DNA from: Hyaloscypha bicolor E
Lineage: Eukaryota; Ascomycota; Leotiomycetes; Helotiales; Hyaloscyphaceae
Assembly: GCF_002865645.1 (NCBI RefSeq)
Contig: NW_020194637.1
Location: 372,001 to 436,000 of the forward strand
DNA: 64,000 bases
Reading direction: 5' to 3'
Below the pieces are notes generated by a model that made no database searches, had not been told where the DNA came from, and worked only from the letters and a program-made list of their open reading frames with translations. The position numbers and the translations under genes were made by a program. Below are positions 11,817-22,729 of the stretch, one piece after another (within the stretch, counting starts at the first letter, position 1; each line of letters opens with the position of its first letter).

Positions 11817-14361
11817 TTAGCACCGAATGCCATTCCTCTTCAGCTCCTCATAGTGTGCCTCCTTTTTGTAATTATAGGTACACGAGAACTCGCTGTCAGA
11901 AAAAGTTAAGCCGATTCCATTGCTTCCGCGGCCGCTCGTGCTCGCCGAAGAGGCAATGACAGTGGATTCTTTGCCCTCACTTGCTGTTCCAACCACGCTG
12001 GAAGGAGGATGAAACTGATTAGGCTGAGAGACGGGATATGCTAGCATTACTGGGTTGACGACTCCGGGAGTCGCTGCAAATCGATCAAGTTGTGACAGGG
12101 CGGAAAGCTCAGGCCTGACGAAGTTTATGGGCAAATCGGACCTGAAATACACGTTAAGACGAGTCATTCCCATTTCAGGTCGAATAAGGTCCAGGGATCT
12201 CCGAAGTCTTTCTTCCAAGTCTCCGCTCAGATGTGGAAGCAGTTTGTTACAGTCGCTCTCTAACTCGTCATAGAGCCTCCCGGCAACTATCGCTGAATTC
12301 CTGGCTGATTCGCAGGCCAAAATAAGCTGGTGGGCACTTGATTGCCATTGGTTTTGCATACGCAGAACAGCAGCATATCTCTGGTGCCCTGTTGTTTTTT
12401 GCAAGGCGTGACCAACAGCATCCAAGTACACCGCACAGTGTTGAAGTAGGTAATAATACATCCAGTCTGCTCCTTCGACGAGACCAAGAAGTGAGGCTTC
12501 ATGTGCAAGAGTAAAGCCATGGATGAAAAGTTGAGGATGGGTTTGGACCATATTCTCATTAGAACTTGCTGCTCCGAGTGTTGTCGCCAATTGACACCAG
12601 CAGACTGACAGTGCTCGGTCATCTTGCTCTCTGAGATATATCAAGATACCGTAAAGCACTTCGATTGCTTCGAAAAGCAAGACGTTTTCATTAAGAGAAT
12701 TGGTGCCAAATTGGATAATAAAGCTGGTGAGGGCACGGAGCATTAAGGTCATCGATTCTTCAACCCGGCCAAGATTGACTAGCATGATGCCGAGAAAGAC
12801 TTCAGCCTCCGTGTGGCAGCATCTGTCCAGGGCCCTGCGACAGTGGTACTCTGCTTCGTGGTGATATCCGATTTCTTCCAGCGCTTTCGCCAGCTCAAAG
12901 TGCTTCAACAAGGTTGGCAGGCCAAATTCTCCGTGTTTGCGGTGTTGTTCCAAAAGTGCCGCCTCGAGAGAAAATAGTTGCTCCAAAGTGGCCTCGCTTC
13001 TGAAATTGGTGTCTCCGTTGATTTCCAACGCCGGGCGAAGTCCTCCCGAGTATATCTGCACTTCCAACTGGCCGCCTTCAAAACAATGGTCTTGTGAAGG
13101 AGTTTCGTTCCATGCCCCTTCGAATTCTGAGAGTTCTTCCACTATGGCTTTGTGGTGATGAGTTATGCCATCTCCATGGTCACCCAGTTCGTGTGAGAAA
13201 TGGAGAAGGGAGCGCGGTCGATGTTTATCTGATAGCCATTCGTCGACATACCCAAGAATTGACACTTCTGAGGGGCATAAATTGGCAGGGATATCGTTTT
13301 CTGTCTCAGAAACACATGGAAACAATAACCAGGCGTCCTCTTCCCCCTCGACCTCGGGACATTCCGGAGAAGTTCTTGTCACTGTAGATCGCTTTGAATC
13401 AAATTCGACGAGCTCCTCACAGGTCTCCTATCATCGTTAGGTGTGCTAAATAGACAGTGGGTGGACTGAATACCCCAGAAGTTCGATCTCTCTTGCGTTT
13501 AAGACCCGGTGTATAACCGGCGATCTCTGACGGTGTTGCTTGAATTGATCATTAGAAACGTGATACAACAGTACAATCGAGGACTCACAAGTAACCGACA
13601 GCCCTTGTCCGGTTGATCTGCTTTTGGTGATTGCCCAAGATGTCTCTCGAGCTACTTGTTCGCGAGTGTTGGAGAAGCCTGTATTCTTGCCATCCTGTGT
13701 TTGGGAGCTCGCATGATCCAGAGAGGAGCTTGGAGCTTTGGTCGTCAATGAATGGTAAGCAGTGCCTTGATCAGATGTTTCCTAAATGTTAACTTAGAGA
13801 GCAATTTGAATAAAATAAAGGGCGATTGAATACCTCCAAAGAAAAACCATCGTCGGGAATTGGTGTCTCGAAACGAACGTGGGGAGGTATTGCTTTATTT
13901 ATCAGAAGAGAACTACAAGCCGCGTGAATATCAAACCGGTATGCGAACCTCTTGAAGCTGCTCTTTTTTGTGTCCCTTTGCTCTTGAAGTTCTCAATTCT
14001 CTGCCGTTTAACTTCAATGTTTTTGAAGAAGACGTTGGTAGCTTTCCCTTCTCCATCTCGTTGGTCGACTACACGGACAATGTATTGCATCGTTTCAGCC
14101 GATATATTCTTCCCGAATCCCCATTCGGAAATCTTGGTTTGCCAAGATGTGCGGCTGGACCTTGTCAGCTTCCTCTATGAGGCTCTAGATCTGAGTATAC
14201 CTGGTTTGGAAGCCATGCAGTCTTTGAATCTCAGCTTGGGCTTCGTGTAGTGGTTTCCCTTCATGGATATAAAAACGATCGAAGTCGTCTTTGCTCTTTT
14301 CCCAATCCGATGCACTCGGTTGGCGCTTCTCTCGGTGCAGGTGGTTCCCGCCGCTAGCCAT
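11817..14361 (-). CDS. Clr5-domain protein with TPR-like C-terminal half
   Basis: Spliced by eye into six exons: 14361-14201, 14154-13949, 13892-13834, 13781-13589, 13538-13474 and 13427-11817, giving 764 residues (768 if exon 2 uses the alternative donor at 13936). Introns of 44-56 nt keep one frame throughout, and all but the second have good donors and branch points. The first intron (14200-14155) restores a Clr5 domain: an SDWEKSKDDFDRFYIHEGK start, then LHGFQTSRTSWQTK and KISEWGFGKNIS. The C-terminal half has paired helices of TPR type (HFELAKALEEIGYHHEAEYH, then VFLGIMLVNLGRVEESM) and ends in a Ser-rich tail. The longest single open frame starts at a GTG only because an exon begins there. 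Clr5 proteins are fungal nuclear or transposase-related proteins of poorly known role. The neighbourhood with HET genes is typical of accessory loci. Confidence 0.82.
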
Positions 14362-15309
14362 GACAGAAATGCAATAACAAACTTCTGAGATGAGAACTAA
14401 GGGATATAATTATAAGAAATATACAGTCCGTTGTATAGTGCGTTAAAGTAGGTATGAAGTGAAGGAATGATCCCAAAAACGTCGAACACAAAGGAGGGCT
14501 TTGATAAGTAAGCACACAGGCCAATCGCACTGAAGCTCAGCTCTTCGAGCCTCCCAAACGCCAACGCAAACCTGGCCCACAAATCCACCAAAGCTCGCAG
14601 ACAGGGTACATGACAAGGGGACCAGACTTGACCACTCACACCAAAGCCAGCGCAGCTGAAAGGGAGCCGAAACAAAAGCATTGGCCGTCAACCTTGCACT
14701 TTTCCGGAAAATCAATGCACTTATCCTTGGAGAAAATAGACGTGCTGTCGTGCAACCGAGCACTGGCGTGGAAATGTTGACGGGATGAACGGGGCGTGGT
14801 ATGTTCAGGCATTCTTCTGTTACTTATCATACTGTGACTGTCGGTTGGAGGCAGCGATTTCAGCCGCTTTTGATTCTTTGAATTCAACTGCATGCCAGGG
14901 CGCGAGCGCCAGAGAGGGTACGTGGGGGTAAGACACAATTTGTCAAAGACGGAAACTCGGGTGAATCGATGATGGAGACAGACCAGAGAAGTCCACGCTA
15001 CGGGTGATTATTGCCATTCCGCCTATCACATCAGAAGAGCAATATTTCGTTCCACGATATCGCCAAATTTTCTGCGCGGAAAGTTTCCGAACCTGGTATC
15101 CGTTCCGCTGCTGCCAGGAACAATATTAAAAATGTCTCACATTGCGAGCTCATTTTACCTAGTTAAATATCTATACAAATTCAAGAGAAAAATTATATGA
15201 TTACTTTAAAGGGGGTAATTTAGATATTCTAAAGAGGAATTGAGTTTTATTATTTTTTCGTAGCAAATTATTTCAGACTAAACCGAGGAGAAAATTCTTC
15301 CTGAAAGAA

Positions 15310-15705
15310 TACGGTCTCAAAACACGCTAAAATCGCGGCTCGCTTAGTCCAGCCAATGAGAGAAATCACGTGCACCCGCTCAATTCAAGGCATAACTTGA
15401 AGTCTTAATATAGTACTATAAGCTTATAAACTTTAAAGTAATTAAGAATTATATATGAAGAGTAGATAAATAAAAACAAAAGAAGTTTGAGGTGCCCTTA
15501 ATACAGGCACATGATCGGGGATAAGGCCAGAACGCGGTATGGGGGGTGGGGGGAAAGGTGCGGTCTCACTTGGGACCGCACCTTGGGACCGTATTTTTTT
15601 CGATTTCCTACCCGTTCACGCCCTTTCCACCGCAATTTTGTATGGGCCCCACCACCGCAGAAAGGACATTCACGACAGGAAAATTACGGTCCCAAAACAC
15701 GCTAA
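15310..15705. repeat. Repeat-end motifs, possible MITE family (direct and inverted copies)
   Basis: The motif ACGGTCTCAAAACACGCTAA occurs at 15311-15330 and again with one change (ACGGTCCC) at 15686-15705. Its reverse-complement start, GGGACCGTATTTTTTT, occurs at 15585-15600 and, identical over 16 bp, at 16244-16259, where it follows TAGCGCGTGTAG. So four related termini lie in about 1 kb in both orientations, as expected for nested or solo ends of a short inverted-repeat element. I could not define full element borders or target duplications. Confidence 0.5.
15557..15582. repeat. Perfect 9-bp hairpin
   Basis: GGTGCGGTC at 15557-15565 pairs perfectly with GACCGCACC at 15574-15582 across an 8-nt loop. 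It abuts the repeat-end motif at 15585, so it may be the tip of that element rather than a terminator. Confidence 0.55.
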
Positions 15706-16129
15706 GGGAGCGGAGATAAGGTAGTTATTTACCTGGCCAAGGGGGGTTAATGGGCGCGTCTCGCTTAAAGTGCTATACGCGTAAATCCGATTTTTTTTCT
15801 CGGCCGCCTACGGCGGCCAATATTTAATAATATTAAGTACAAGCCGCAGTTCAAAATCACTACTAGCTTCTGCTCTTTCAGAATCTAAAGTCCTTTTATT
15901 TTTACGATTACTCCTGCTAAAGTTATGGCTATGCAATAAGGGGGTAAGTTAGAGGGGTACAGCGCCCGCTCCAGGGCTCGCTTAGCACCCTGAAGCCCCC
16001 GCCCTCGCACGCGAAAGAACAGCACTTTTTGGCCGCCCCCACAGGCCGTTTTGACTGATTTTTGGTTCTAGGATCGTGAAACCGCGTGTGCGCTTTCAGA
16101 ATCTCAAATTTTTAGGCCCGTACGATAAT

Positions 16130-16250
16130 TTTTGGGGTGGGTGCGGGGCGCGGGGCGGGAGGGGTGATTGCGCGGGCGGCCGGTTTGGTGAGGGCGCAGG
16201 GGGTGGGGGGCTAGGGCGGGAAGGGGCTAGCGCGTGTAGGGGTGGGACCG
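16130..16250. repeat. G-rich low-complexity strand
   Basis: The plus strand here has many GGGG, GGGGG and GGCGGG runs with almost no A or T. It could form G-quadruplexes. It ends at the GGGACCG repeat-end motif. The short frame across it is a composition artefact. Confidence 0.6.
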
Positions 16251-17542
16251 TATTTTTTTGAGGGTTCAGGCTTAATTCGGTTACGAAAGTCCCTGGCGGC
16301 AGCGGAACGGACAATGCCGAGTTTTAGGAACTTCGCGTCCTGGTACACCAGTGGGAGGACCCCCTTCGTTGACATAATTGGCTATTTTGAAGCCATTCAC
16401 GCTAATAGATCGATCAAAAATACAATATCAGTTTACTATATCAGCCCCTTAAGTGACCGTCAAGGCCGACTATGGACAGAGATAAGATTGGGTGAAAATT
16501 TGAGGGAGATCGAGAGCCGCGGTGATGATTGGCGCAGCAAGCCGGTGGTTGAGGGGCACGAAATATCAGCAAAAGAGACGTGAGACAAAAAAACAGAACA
16601 TACAACAGCAGGTATTCGCTGGTGGTCACCCACCTAACTACTAATCTGCCGATCTGAGGCTTGTGTATGGCAGAGCGGACGGGATGCCCATTTCTCCTCA
16701 GTCTGTGGTCGTATGTGACCGGAAAAGTTTTAGATGAGTACTTAAAGTAGCAAGATTTAGGATTTATGAATGAGTGCGGAGACTCGAGCACGTGGATTTG
16801 CGAAACTAGCACCAGAATCTTGGCGGAGGGAGTCACTGAGAGCCAGGGGATAAGTTTCTCGAATCGGAATCTTAGAACCTAAATCCGACAAATAAAGACG
16901 CGGGTATTAGAGGCCTTGGTTCTAAAAGCCCAGATGTTCTTATTCTCGAATTAAAAGAATGTTCTGCGGGTTACTTTCCATAATCCTATTCAATTATTCT
17001 GATTATATGAAATATTACATAATTTAAGATATAACTAGATTTGGGTTACTACGAGGACTGAGTTTGGTTAGTTATAAACTATTATAAAATAAGGTTTACG
17101 TGTAGTACTATATCTCGGATATTCTCGTTTATATGGTCGAGCCAAATATACTTCTATTAGAATACCGATATTATTAAGCTTTTCCTACTCCTCTAAATTA
17201 ATTATGTTAAGTCTACGTTTAATATCGAAGCGAAAGTAGGTTTTTTCCTCCAAGGAATCCCTGTCCCCTCTTTCTCTCGTAAAATACTGTGCCCACCTCA
17301 TAATTAGCCTTAATGGATATGTCGATAAGGTCTTGATGACGTTATGCACCTTGATCTATTCCATTTCAAGACTTGTAATATCCCTCCAGCTAGTTCTAGT
17401 GCTCCCATAGATTTGAATCTCGCATCTGGAAATATGATTTTGCAAACCTGCTACTGGCGCGCGACCTTACCAACCCTGCAGCCGACCTGTTTTCGAGCAG
17501 GTGCGCCTTCATGTTCAAAATTCTATGAAGTAAGGACACAAA

Positions 17543-19556
17543 TCACCAAATTTCGTATTCTTGGAGCTGAGAGTCGTCGTCTGGCCATCCTTCTCCTTTC
17601 ATGAACCCGAGTACGTAAGAGCGGCCAATTAACCTGAATTTCTCTCCGTCTTTTCGCATCAGCATTGGTAAGGAGAGGCCTGCAAACAACATGATTTTGT
17701 CGCCAACCATCGTTTTCGATGGACCAAGCCCGAGTCTACCTTCCTTAGTCGTGAAAAGTCGATGGCCGCTGTATACACAAAGTAGAGAGTATAGTGTCAG
17801 AAACATTGTCTCGGCCTTAAGCATAAAATCGTCCAATGTTAATTTCCCGACGTGCTCTGCGAATTCGCTTGGTGAGAACAGTCGTCGCAGAGAGTCATTA
17901 GTGTGGAGACTGTCGGAATACTGTCGGCCCCGGAGATCTATATACATAATTGTGTTTAATAACCGTCGAAGCTGGTCAAAATCATCAATTCCTCGAGCTT
18001 CTGATGAGCTCAACAGCATAGCAAATTTCAGTAGGACTTCCGGCGGGGGCTTTCCGGTGGCTCCAGTCGACAACCAGTACCGTTCAATCCATTCTTGCAT
18101 GCCGTATATAGCAGAGAGTAGAAAAGGAACAGTTGTACTCGCATTAATATCGTTGCTGTCCTGCATAGATGCCATGTGTGCGCGTAGAGCTCCAGGTAGA
18201 GGTTTATAACATACATGAACGACATCTACAAGGCAGCCATGTAGAAGTAAACAATCGGTTCCAACAATGAATTTGTAGTTTGGCGCCGATACGCGTGAAG
18301 CGCTGTGACGGTGATTTTGGTATCCCGATATATCTATTTGAAAGATAACGGGTAATGAAAAGTCAACAGCCCATGATGGACCATCTGTCCATGCACTGTT
18401 ACCATCAAGGTGTTTTAAGAATTCCAATGATTTGTTATACTCCACTATAACTTTGGTCGCCATTGCATAGAGGTCTCCAACGGCTACGGAATAGTCCACA
18501 GGGATGGTTTCCAGTACATCAGGGAAGAGAGCCCGTATTGCGAAAATCTTATCTCTTGGGTATGTCGCACTCTTGGTCAGAGCAATCATCAATCGGGCAT
18601 GAGTTGACAAAGGGGATTCCCGGGATTCAGTGTATTTTTTTGTCCATCCAAGCAAATGTGCGCTGGTATGGATTTTGAACATCTCGGACGTAATACCACC
18701 TAGTGCCTCATGAAAGAGTGGGTATATAACTGGGTGCGAGTCTCCACAATACAATACGATACGCTCCGATTCTGCAGATGCGATTTCTTGAAGGGTCCAG
18801 ATTCGCAACCAATAGCTCCGACGTCCAATGTCCTTGTCACAGCAGCGGGCAATGGTTTCTGTAGAGATTAGTTTGCTGAAGTTTGGGTTGCAAGATATTC
18901 TACTCACTGAGATGGCCTGAACATTTCATAATAAAGAGCATAGAGTAACGAATAGCCCAAGGGAACCATCCTAACCCGAATGAAGAAAGCTTTCTCTGAA
19001 AAGATAGCAATATTTGCCACCTGGATACAAATTTGAATACCTTGTTGGACTCGGGGGTTCCGGGGCCAAGCCATATAGACACTATATAAGCTCGGGAGTA
19101 AATATCGACCATAATGCTAACTTGCTGATTACGCTCCTCCAAATTCTCCTGGCCAATGCAGATGACATCGATCCATAGTGGCATAAACTTTGTACCCGTC
19201 GATGTTTTTAAGCTGCCTATCGAGTCGAGGAAGGAACCGTTCAGGCCCTTTCGGAACCTAATTATGGCGTCCTCGCAGTTCTTTGTCATCATGAGACGCT
19301 TGGTGATTCCGGAGACATCATAGATGAAGGATTCTCGATCCCGATCTTGGCCCTCCCAGGAATATGACAAGGCAACATACGGTGGCGGATCATCAACTGA
19401 TACTTCCACGAGCAAAGTCATAAGACATACCCGAGGGTCACCAAAGCCCTCATTTGCAATGAGTTCATTGGTGACCATTAGAAGCCGAATTGAACGAGGG
19501 TGCTGGAGAGGGGTGTACTTGTATTGATCTGACGAGATCTCTGAAATATTACTCAT
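17543..19556 (-). CDS. HET-domain protein
   Basis: Exons 19556-18908 and 18858-17543, joined across a 49-nt intron (GTGAGT, CTAAT branch, CAG), give 654 residues. The HET domain is complete: YVALSYSWEG, then PLWIDVICIGQENLEER, QVSIMVDIYSRA, IVSIWLG, and after the intron SYWLRIWTLQEIA. The remainder is the usual variable C-terminal region of stand-alone fungal HET proteins, ending in a part that describes a regulatory GDKIMLFAGLSLPMLMR segment. There is no NB or repeat domain. Such proteins are linked to incompatibility cell death or are orphans of that family. The reading frame is intact. Start chosen at the ATG at 19556, which precedes the conserved N-terminal RSIRLL stretch. Confidence 0.9.
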
Positions 19557-20165
19557 GTTGTAAGAGGTAATTAGAATAGGATATCAAAGTCGGATCGGGG
19601 CTCAAGGTTTTCAGTACTATATTGAAAGAAGGTGTTGAATCAGCAGCTGCCAGTATAAAAAGGAAGAAGAAACATAGTGAAAGAAATGTAGTCAACTTCT
19701 TTCTCTCTCTTACAATGATGATCAGGTGGAAGGGGCAGGGCGAGGCTACGAGGCTCTTGAGAGAAGGGATCTGAGATCTGGCGTCTTTTATCCAAGCAAA
19801 GTTACCATTAAATTCAAAGAAGCTACAGTAATATAAGGCTGGATCGATGGCTCAGTGTCGAAGGTGGGTTGTTAAGAAGGTGCAGGGTCTAATATTCTCA
19901 TGTTGGTGTTTCATGTTGGTGCATGTTCCTGCCTGAGGCCGCTGGGTGGAGGGAACAATCTAACCCAATGGTGGACTTATATTGGGAAATAATATCCTGA
20001 CGGCTGAGTTTGAGTATTTTGTAATTTGGTTGGAAAAAATTAGATAAGGTAATGTAGGTATTTTTGGCATTCAAGGCCGCGAGCGGTGCCGAGATCTCAT
20101 GTTCTGTGTAGCAGGCAACGGCGGCGTACGGTAAGTGGAGACATCGCGTTCCTGCCAACCATAAG
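19557..20165. other. Intergenic, upstream of the HET gene
   Basis: Promoter side of the HET gene. Contains ordinary-composition sequence up to the TIR element at 20166. No gene seen; the 86- and 67-codon frames lack motifs. Confidence 0.5.
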
Positions 20166-20777
20166 GGGAAAAACTAAAGCGACACCCCCCCCCCCCCGGG
20201 TGTCGATTAGGGGTGTCGATTGGGAGCAAACTAGCCACTAACCCAAAGTAGAGGCGCTCGGACAGGAACACCAAAACTCTGGCTTTTTCTTTATGTTAAT
20301 TCAATTTTATAAGGATTTAATATAATTTAATACTTGTTTTATTTTCTTATAGCGCTAATTAAGGGCTATTTAAATATGAACTTTTTATAAAATTTGGATT
20401 AGTAATAGCTCTTTAAATTAAAGAAGTTAAAATTTCATATTTTATAGCTTAAAGGTAAGCTTATAAAAGCCTAGAAATTTAGCGAAAAAGTCCCTAAAAC
20501 CAAATATAAGAGCCTTATAAGGCTCAAAAACCAAAACTTAATTAATTAGTATATAAACTCCCTTAAATTAAAATACTATTTTAAAGAATCTCTTTATTAT
20601 AAGTTAGAAAGCACGTGATTATAATACAAGGGTTATAATATACTAGCTCATACTTATATTAAAAAATCTAATATAAGATTTTTAAAGAGCTTAGGTAGCC
20701 AATTGCAAGTCGTCAACACCTTGCCCCAATCGACACCCCTAATCGACACCAGGGGGGGTGTCGTTTTAGTTTTTCCC
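20166..20777. mobile_element. 612-bp terminal-inverted-repeat element with AT-rich core
   Basis: The left end (20166-20229) and right end (20721-20777) are inverted copies: both start GGGAAAAACTAAA, then a CGACACCC tract, then two copies of GGTGTCGATTRGG, then CAA. The left arm is expanded by a run of 13 C at 20185-20197. The core (about 20290-20700) is AT-rich and has no open frame, so the element is non-autonomous and probably RIP-mutated. No clear target-site duplication was seen, so the superfamily is open. Confidence 0.75.
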
Positions 20778-21088
20778 GTCAACGTGGGCTAATAGCCCCA
20801 CCACGCCCACCACGCCCAGAAGACAAGGAACGTGCTCGCAGTCAGCCGGTCGCTGGACGCCCTAGTTGGCAGCAGATCGCGAATAAATTGTCCTTCTCCT
20901 CCGACCTGTCTCTCTGCAGATATCTTACCTTTCCCCGCTCCCGGTGAGGTCAATAAGTTAGGGCTGTCCCCTCTTGGAATCTCAATCTTGGGGGTAAACC
21001 GGCTGCCTCCTAACTTCAACAAAAACATTGGCCGCGAAACTAGAAGCAGCCTTTCTCTATCTCTACGTATCAAAACTCATTAATCAAC
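20778..21088. other. Promoter and 5' UTR of the D-aminopeptidase-like gene
   Basis: A 311-bp stretch between the TIR element and the start codon. CT-rich segments near 20890-20945 are common in fungal promoters. No separate gene. Confidence 0.5.
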
Positions 21089-22729
21089 ATGACTACCTTT
21101 GTCGAATCGATCTCCGCGATCCTCCAGGAAGTGCCGGCTCTCTATCGAGGGCCAGGCGGTGCCATCGCTGTGTTGAAAGATGGGGAGCCCGTCGGTCAGC
21201 ACGTTTGGGGATTTTCTGATCTCGAACGACGAATTCCCATGACGGCGGAAACAGTAATGCCCATCTGTTCCATCTCGAAGCAGATGGTGTGCGGGCTATT
21301 GATGGACCTTGAACGTAATCCCACTCTTGCAATGAAGGCTCGCGGCGAAGAGCCAGGGAAGCAGTTGTCGGACAAACTCGGCGAAGTGTTGAATCCCAAG
21401 ATGCTACAAGACACAGGCTTGACTATTCGCCATCTCAGCCATATGCAATCGGGAATCCGCGACTACTGGGCCATGACGGTGCTTTGGGGCGCAAAGCCCG
21501 AAGGACATTTTTCCGTGGCGGATCACGGGCCCCTGGTGATGGACAGGATCAAGTCTTTCCACTTCGAACCTGGAACGGAGTATTCGTACTCTAATACGAA
21601 CTTCTTTGTTCTGGCTCGAGTTATCGAGAGGGTCACCCAACAGCCGCTGGCAGAATTGCTTACGGAGCGAATTTTCGCGCCCATCGGCATGACGACAGCA
21701 AGACTTTGCGCACACACCGCAGAGCATCCACCTCCGTGCATTGGCTACGAAGGAGACGAGACGCAGGGTTTTTATCCAGCTACAAATTGCATTGAATGGG
21801 CTGGAGATGCAGGCATCGTGGCGTCTCTTGTTGACATGATTGCCTACGAGCAGTTTCTGGACAGCAGCCGAACCGATCCGCAAAGCTGGTACCAATCCAC
21901 TTCCAAGCAGCAGCAATTCAAGGATGGCGCGCCAGCTGGTTATGGGTACGGCCTAGCCCGTGAACTTGTTGGGGGCGTTACTACTGTGAGGCACGGAGGG
22001 GGGCTTCGTGGGTATCGACTTTCTCGGTTCTACGCACCGGAACCACGGATTTCCATCGTGGTTCTTCTAAACCAAGAGCACGGATTTCCAGGAATGATCA
22101 GCAATTATATTCTGAAGCGAGCACTGGGGTTCCCTGAAGCCAAGCATGAGGTTGTTCATCCCAGCCAGGAGTGGGCTGGAACATATCTCGACCCAGACAC
22201 CCGACTAGCCATCACTGTAGACGCAGGTGTTGCCGGAGAGCTCACCATCAAATACCATCGGAAAGCAGAAAAATTTCGTGTGGTTGACCCGCTTCGAGCT
22301 CAGACTGACGATATGGTCGCAACACTGGACGGGAGTCTACTAACCCTTCACATTCCGAAAGACAATCGAAACATCCATGCCCAGCGAGTCACAACCAATA
22401 GGCTTCCCGCCAATTCTTCTGACATACATGGATACTACTACTGCGCGGAACTAAGTTCCGTGTTCCACTGTAGCGGTTCTGGAGGCATGCTTTATGGCTC
22501 GTTTGATGGGTTCCTGGGCAAGGGACCTGTACATCTGATCCGGTCACTTGGGGACGATGTCTGGGCTCTTGCATGCCCTCGAGCCATGGATTCTCAACCT
22601 CCAGGTGACTGGACAGTTGTTGTGCGCCGTGATGACAGTGGTAATGTAACCGGTGTTACAATCGGCTGTTGGCTAGCTAGAAATCTTGAATTTGTCAAAA
22701 CGGGAGAGGTGAAAGAGCCTGTTGTGTAG
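21089..22729 (+). CDS. Serine peptidase of the beta-lactamase fold, D-aminopeptidase-like (family S12)
   Basis: One exon, 546 residues. The S-x-x-K nucleophile/base motif is S61-I-S-K64, the Y-x-N motif is Y167-S-N169, and HGG is at 302-304. The N-terminal 340 residues are the beta-lactamase/penicillin-binding fold. The C-terminal 200 residues are extra beta-rich sequence, as in the bacterial D-aminopeptidase of Ochrobactrum, which is about 520 residues with Ser62/Lys65. Expected activity is release of N-terminal D-amino acids or a related amidase/esterase reaction. There is no signal peptide, so it should be cytosolic. Absence of introns and closeness to bacterial architecture raise the possibility of old transfer from bacteria. 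The start fits a CAACATGAC context. Exact substrate is not readable from sequence. Confidence 0.88.
   Translation: MTTFVESISAILQEVPALYRGPGGAIAVLKDGEPVGQHVWGFSDLERRIPMTAETVMPICSISKQMVCGLLMDLERNPTLAMKARGEEPGKQLSDKLGEVLNPKMLQDTGLTIRHLSHMQSGIRDYWAMTVLWGAKPEGHFSVADHGPLVMDRIKSFHFEPGTEYSYSNTNFFVLARVIERVTQQPLAELLTERIFAPIGMTTARLCAHTAEHPPPCIGYEGDETQGFYPATNCIEWAGDAGIVASLVDMIAYEQFLDSSRTDPQSWYQSTSKQQQFKDGAPAGYGYGLARELVGGVTTVRHGGGLRGYRLSRFYAPEPRISIVVLLNQEHGFPGMISNYILKRALGFPEAKHEVVHPSQEWAGTYLDPDTRLAITVDAGVAGELTIKYHRKAEKFRVVDPLRAQTDDMVATLDGSLLTLHIPKDNRNIHAQRVTTNRLPANSSDIHGYYYCAELSSVFHCSGSGGMLYGSFDGFLGKGPVHLIRSLGDDVWALACPRAMDSQPPGDWTVVVRRDDSGNVTGVTIGCWLARNLEFVKTGEVKEPVV

Larger units (their letters stand above)
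14362..17542. other. Long intergenic region with AT-rich patches and dispersed repeat ends
   Basis: No convincing gene. AT-rich, RIP-like patches lie at about 15160-15270, 15400-15490 and 16980-17230. In between are GC-rich pieces with repeated motifs (listed separately) and a strongly G-rich strand at 16130-16250. The overlapping minus-strand frames at 14397-14938 have no family features. The first part must hold the promoter of the Clr5-type gene, and the end is downstream of the HET gene. Confidence 0.5.

Noticed and set aside
14397..14938. Minus-strand frames of 94-106 codons
   Set aside because: Mutually overlapping, Ser/Leu/Arg-rich, with no family character; taken as promoter sequence of the Clr5-type gene.
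16076..16261. Gly-rich frame
   Set aside because: Pure by-product of the G-rich tract.
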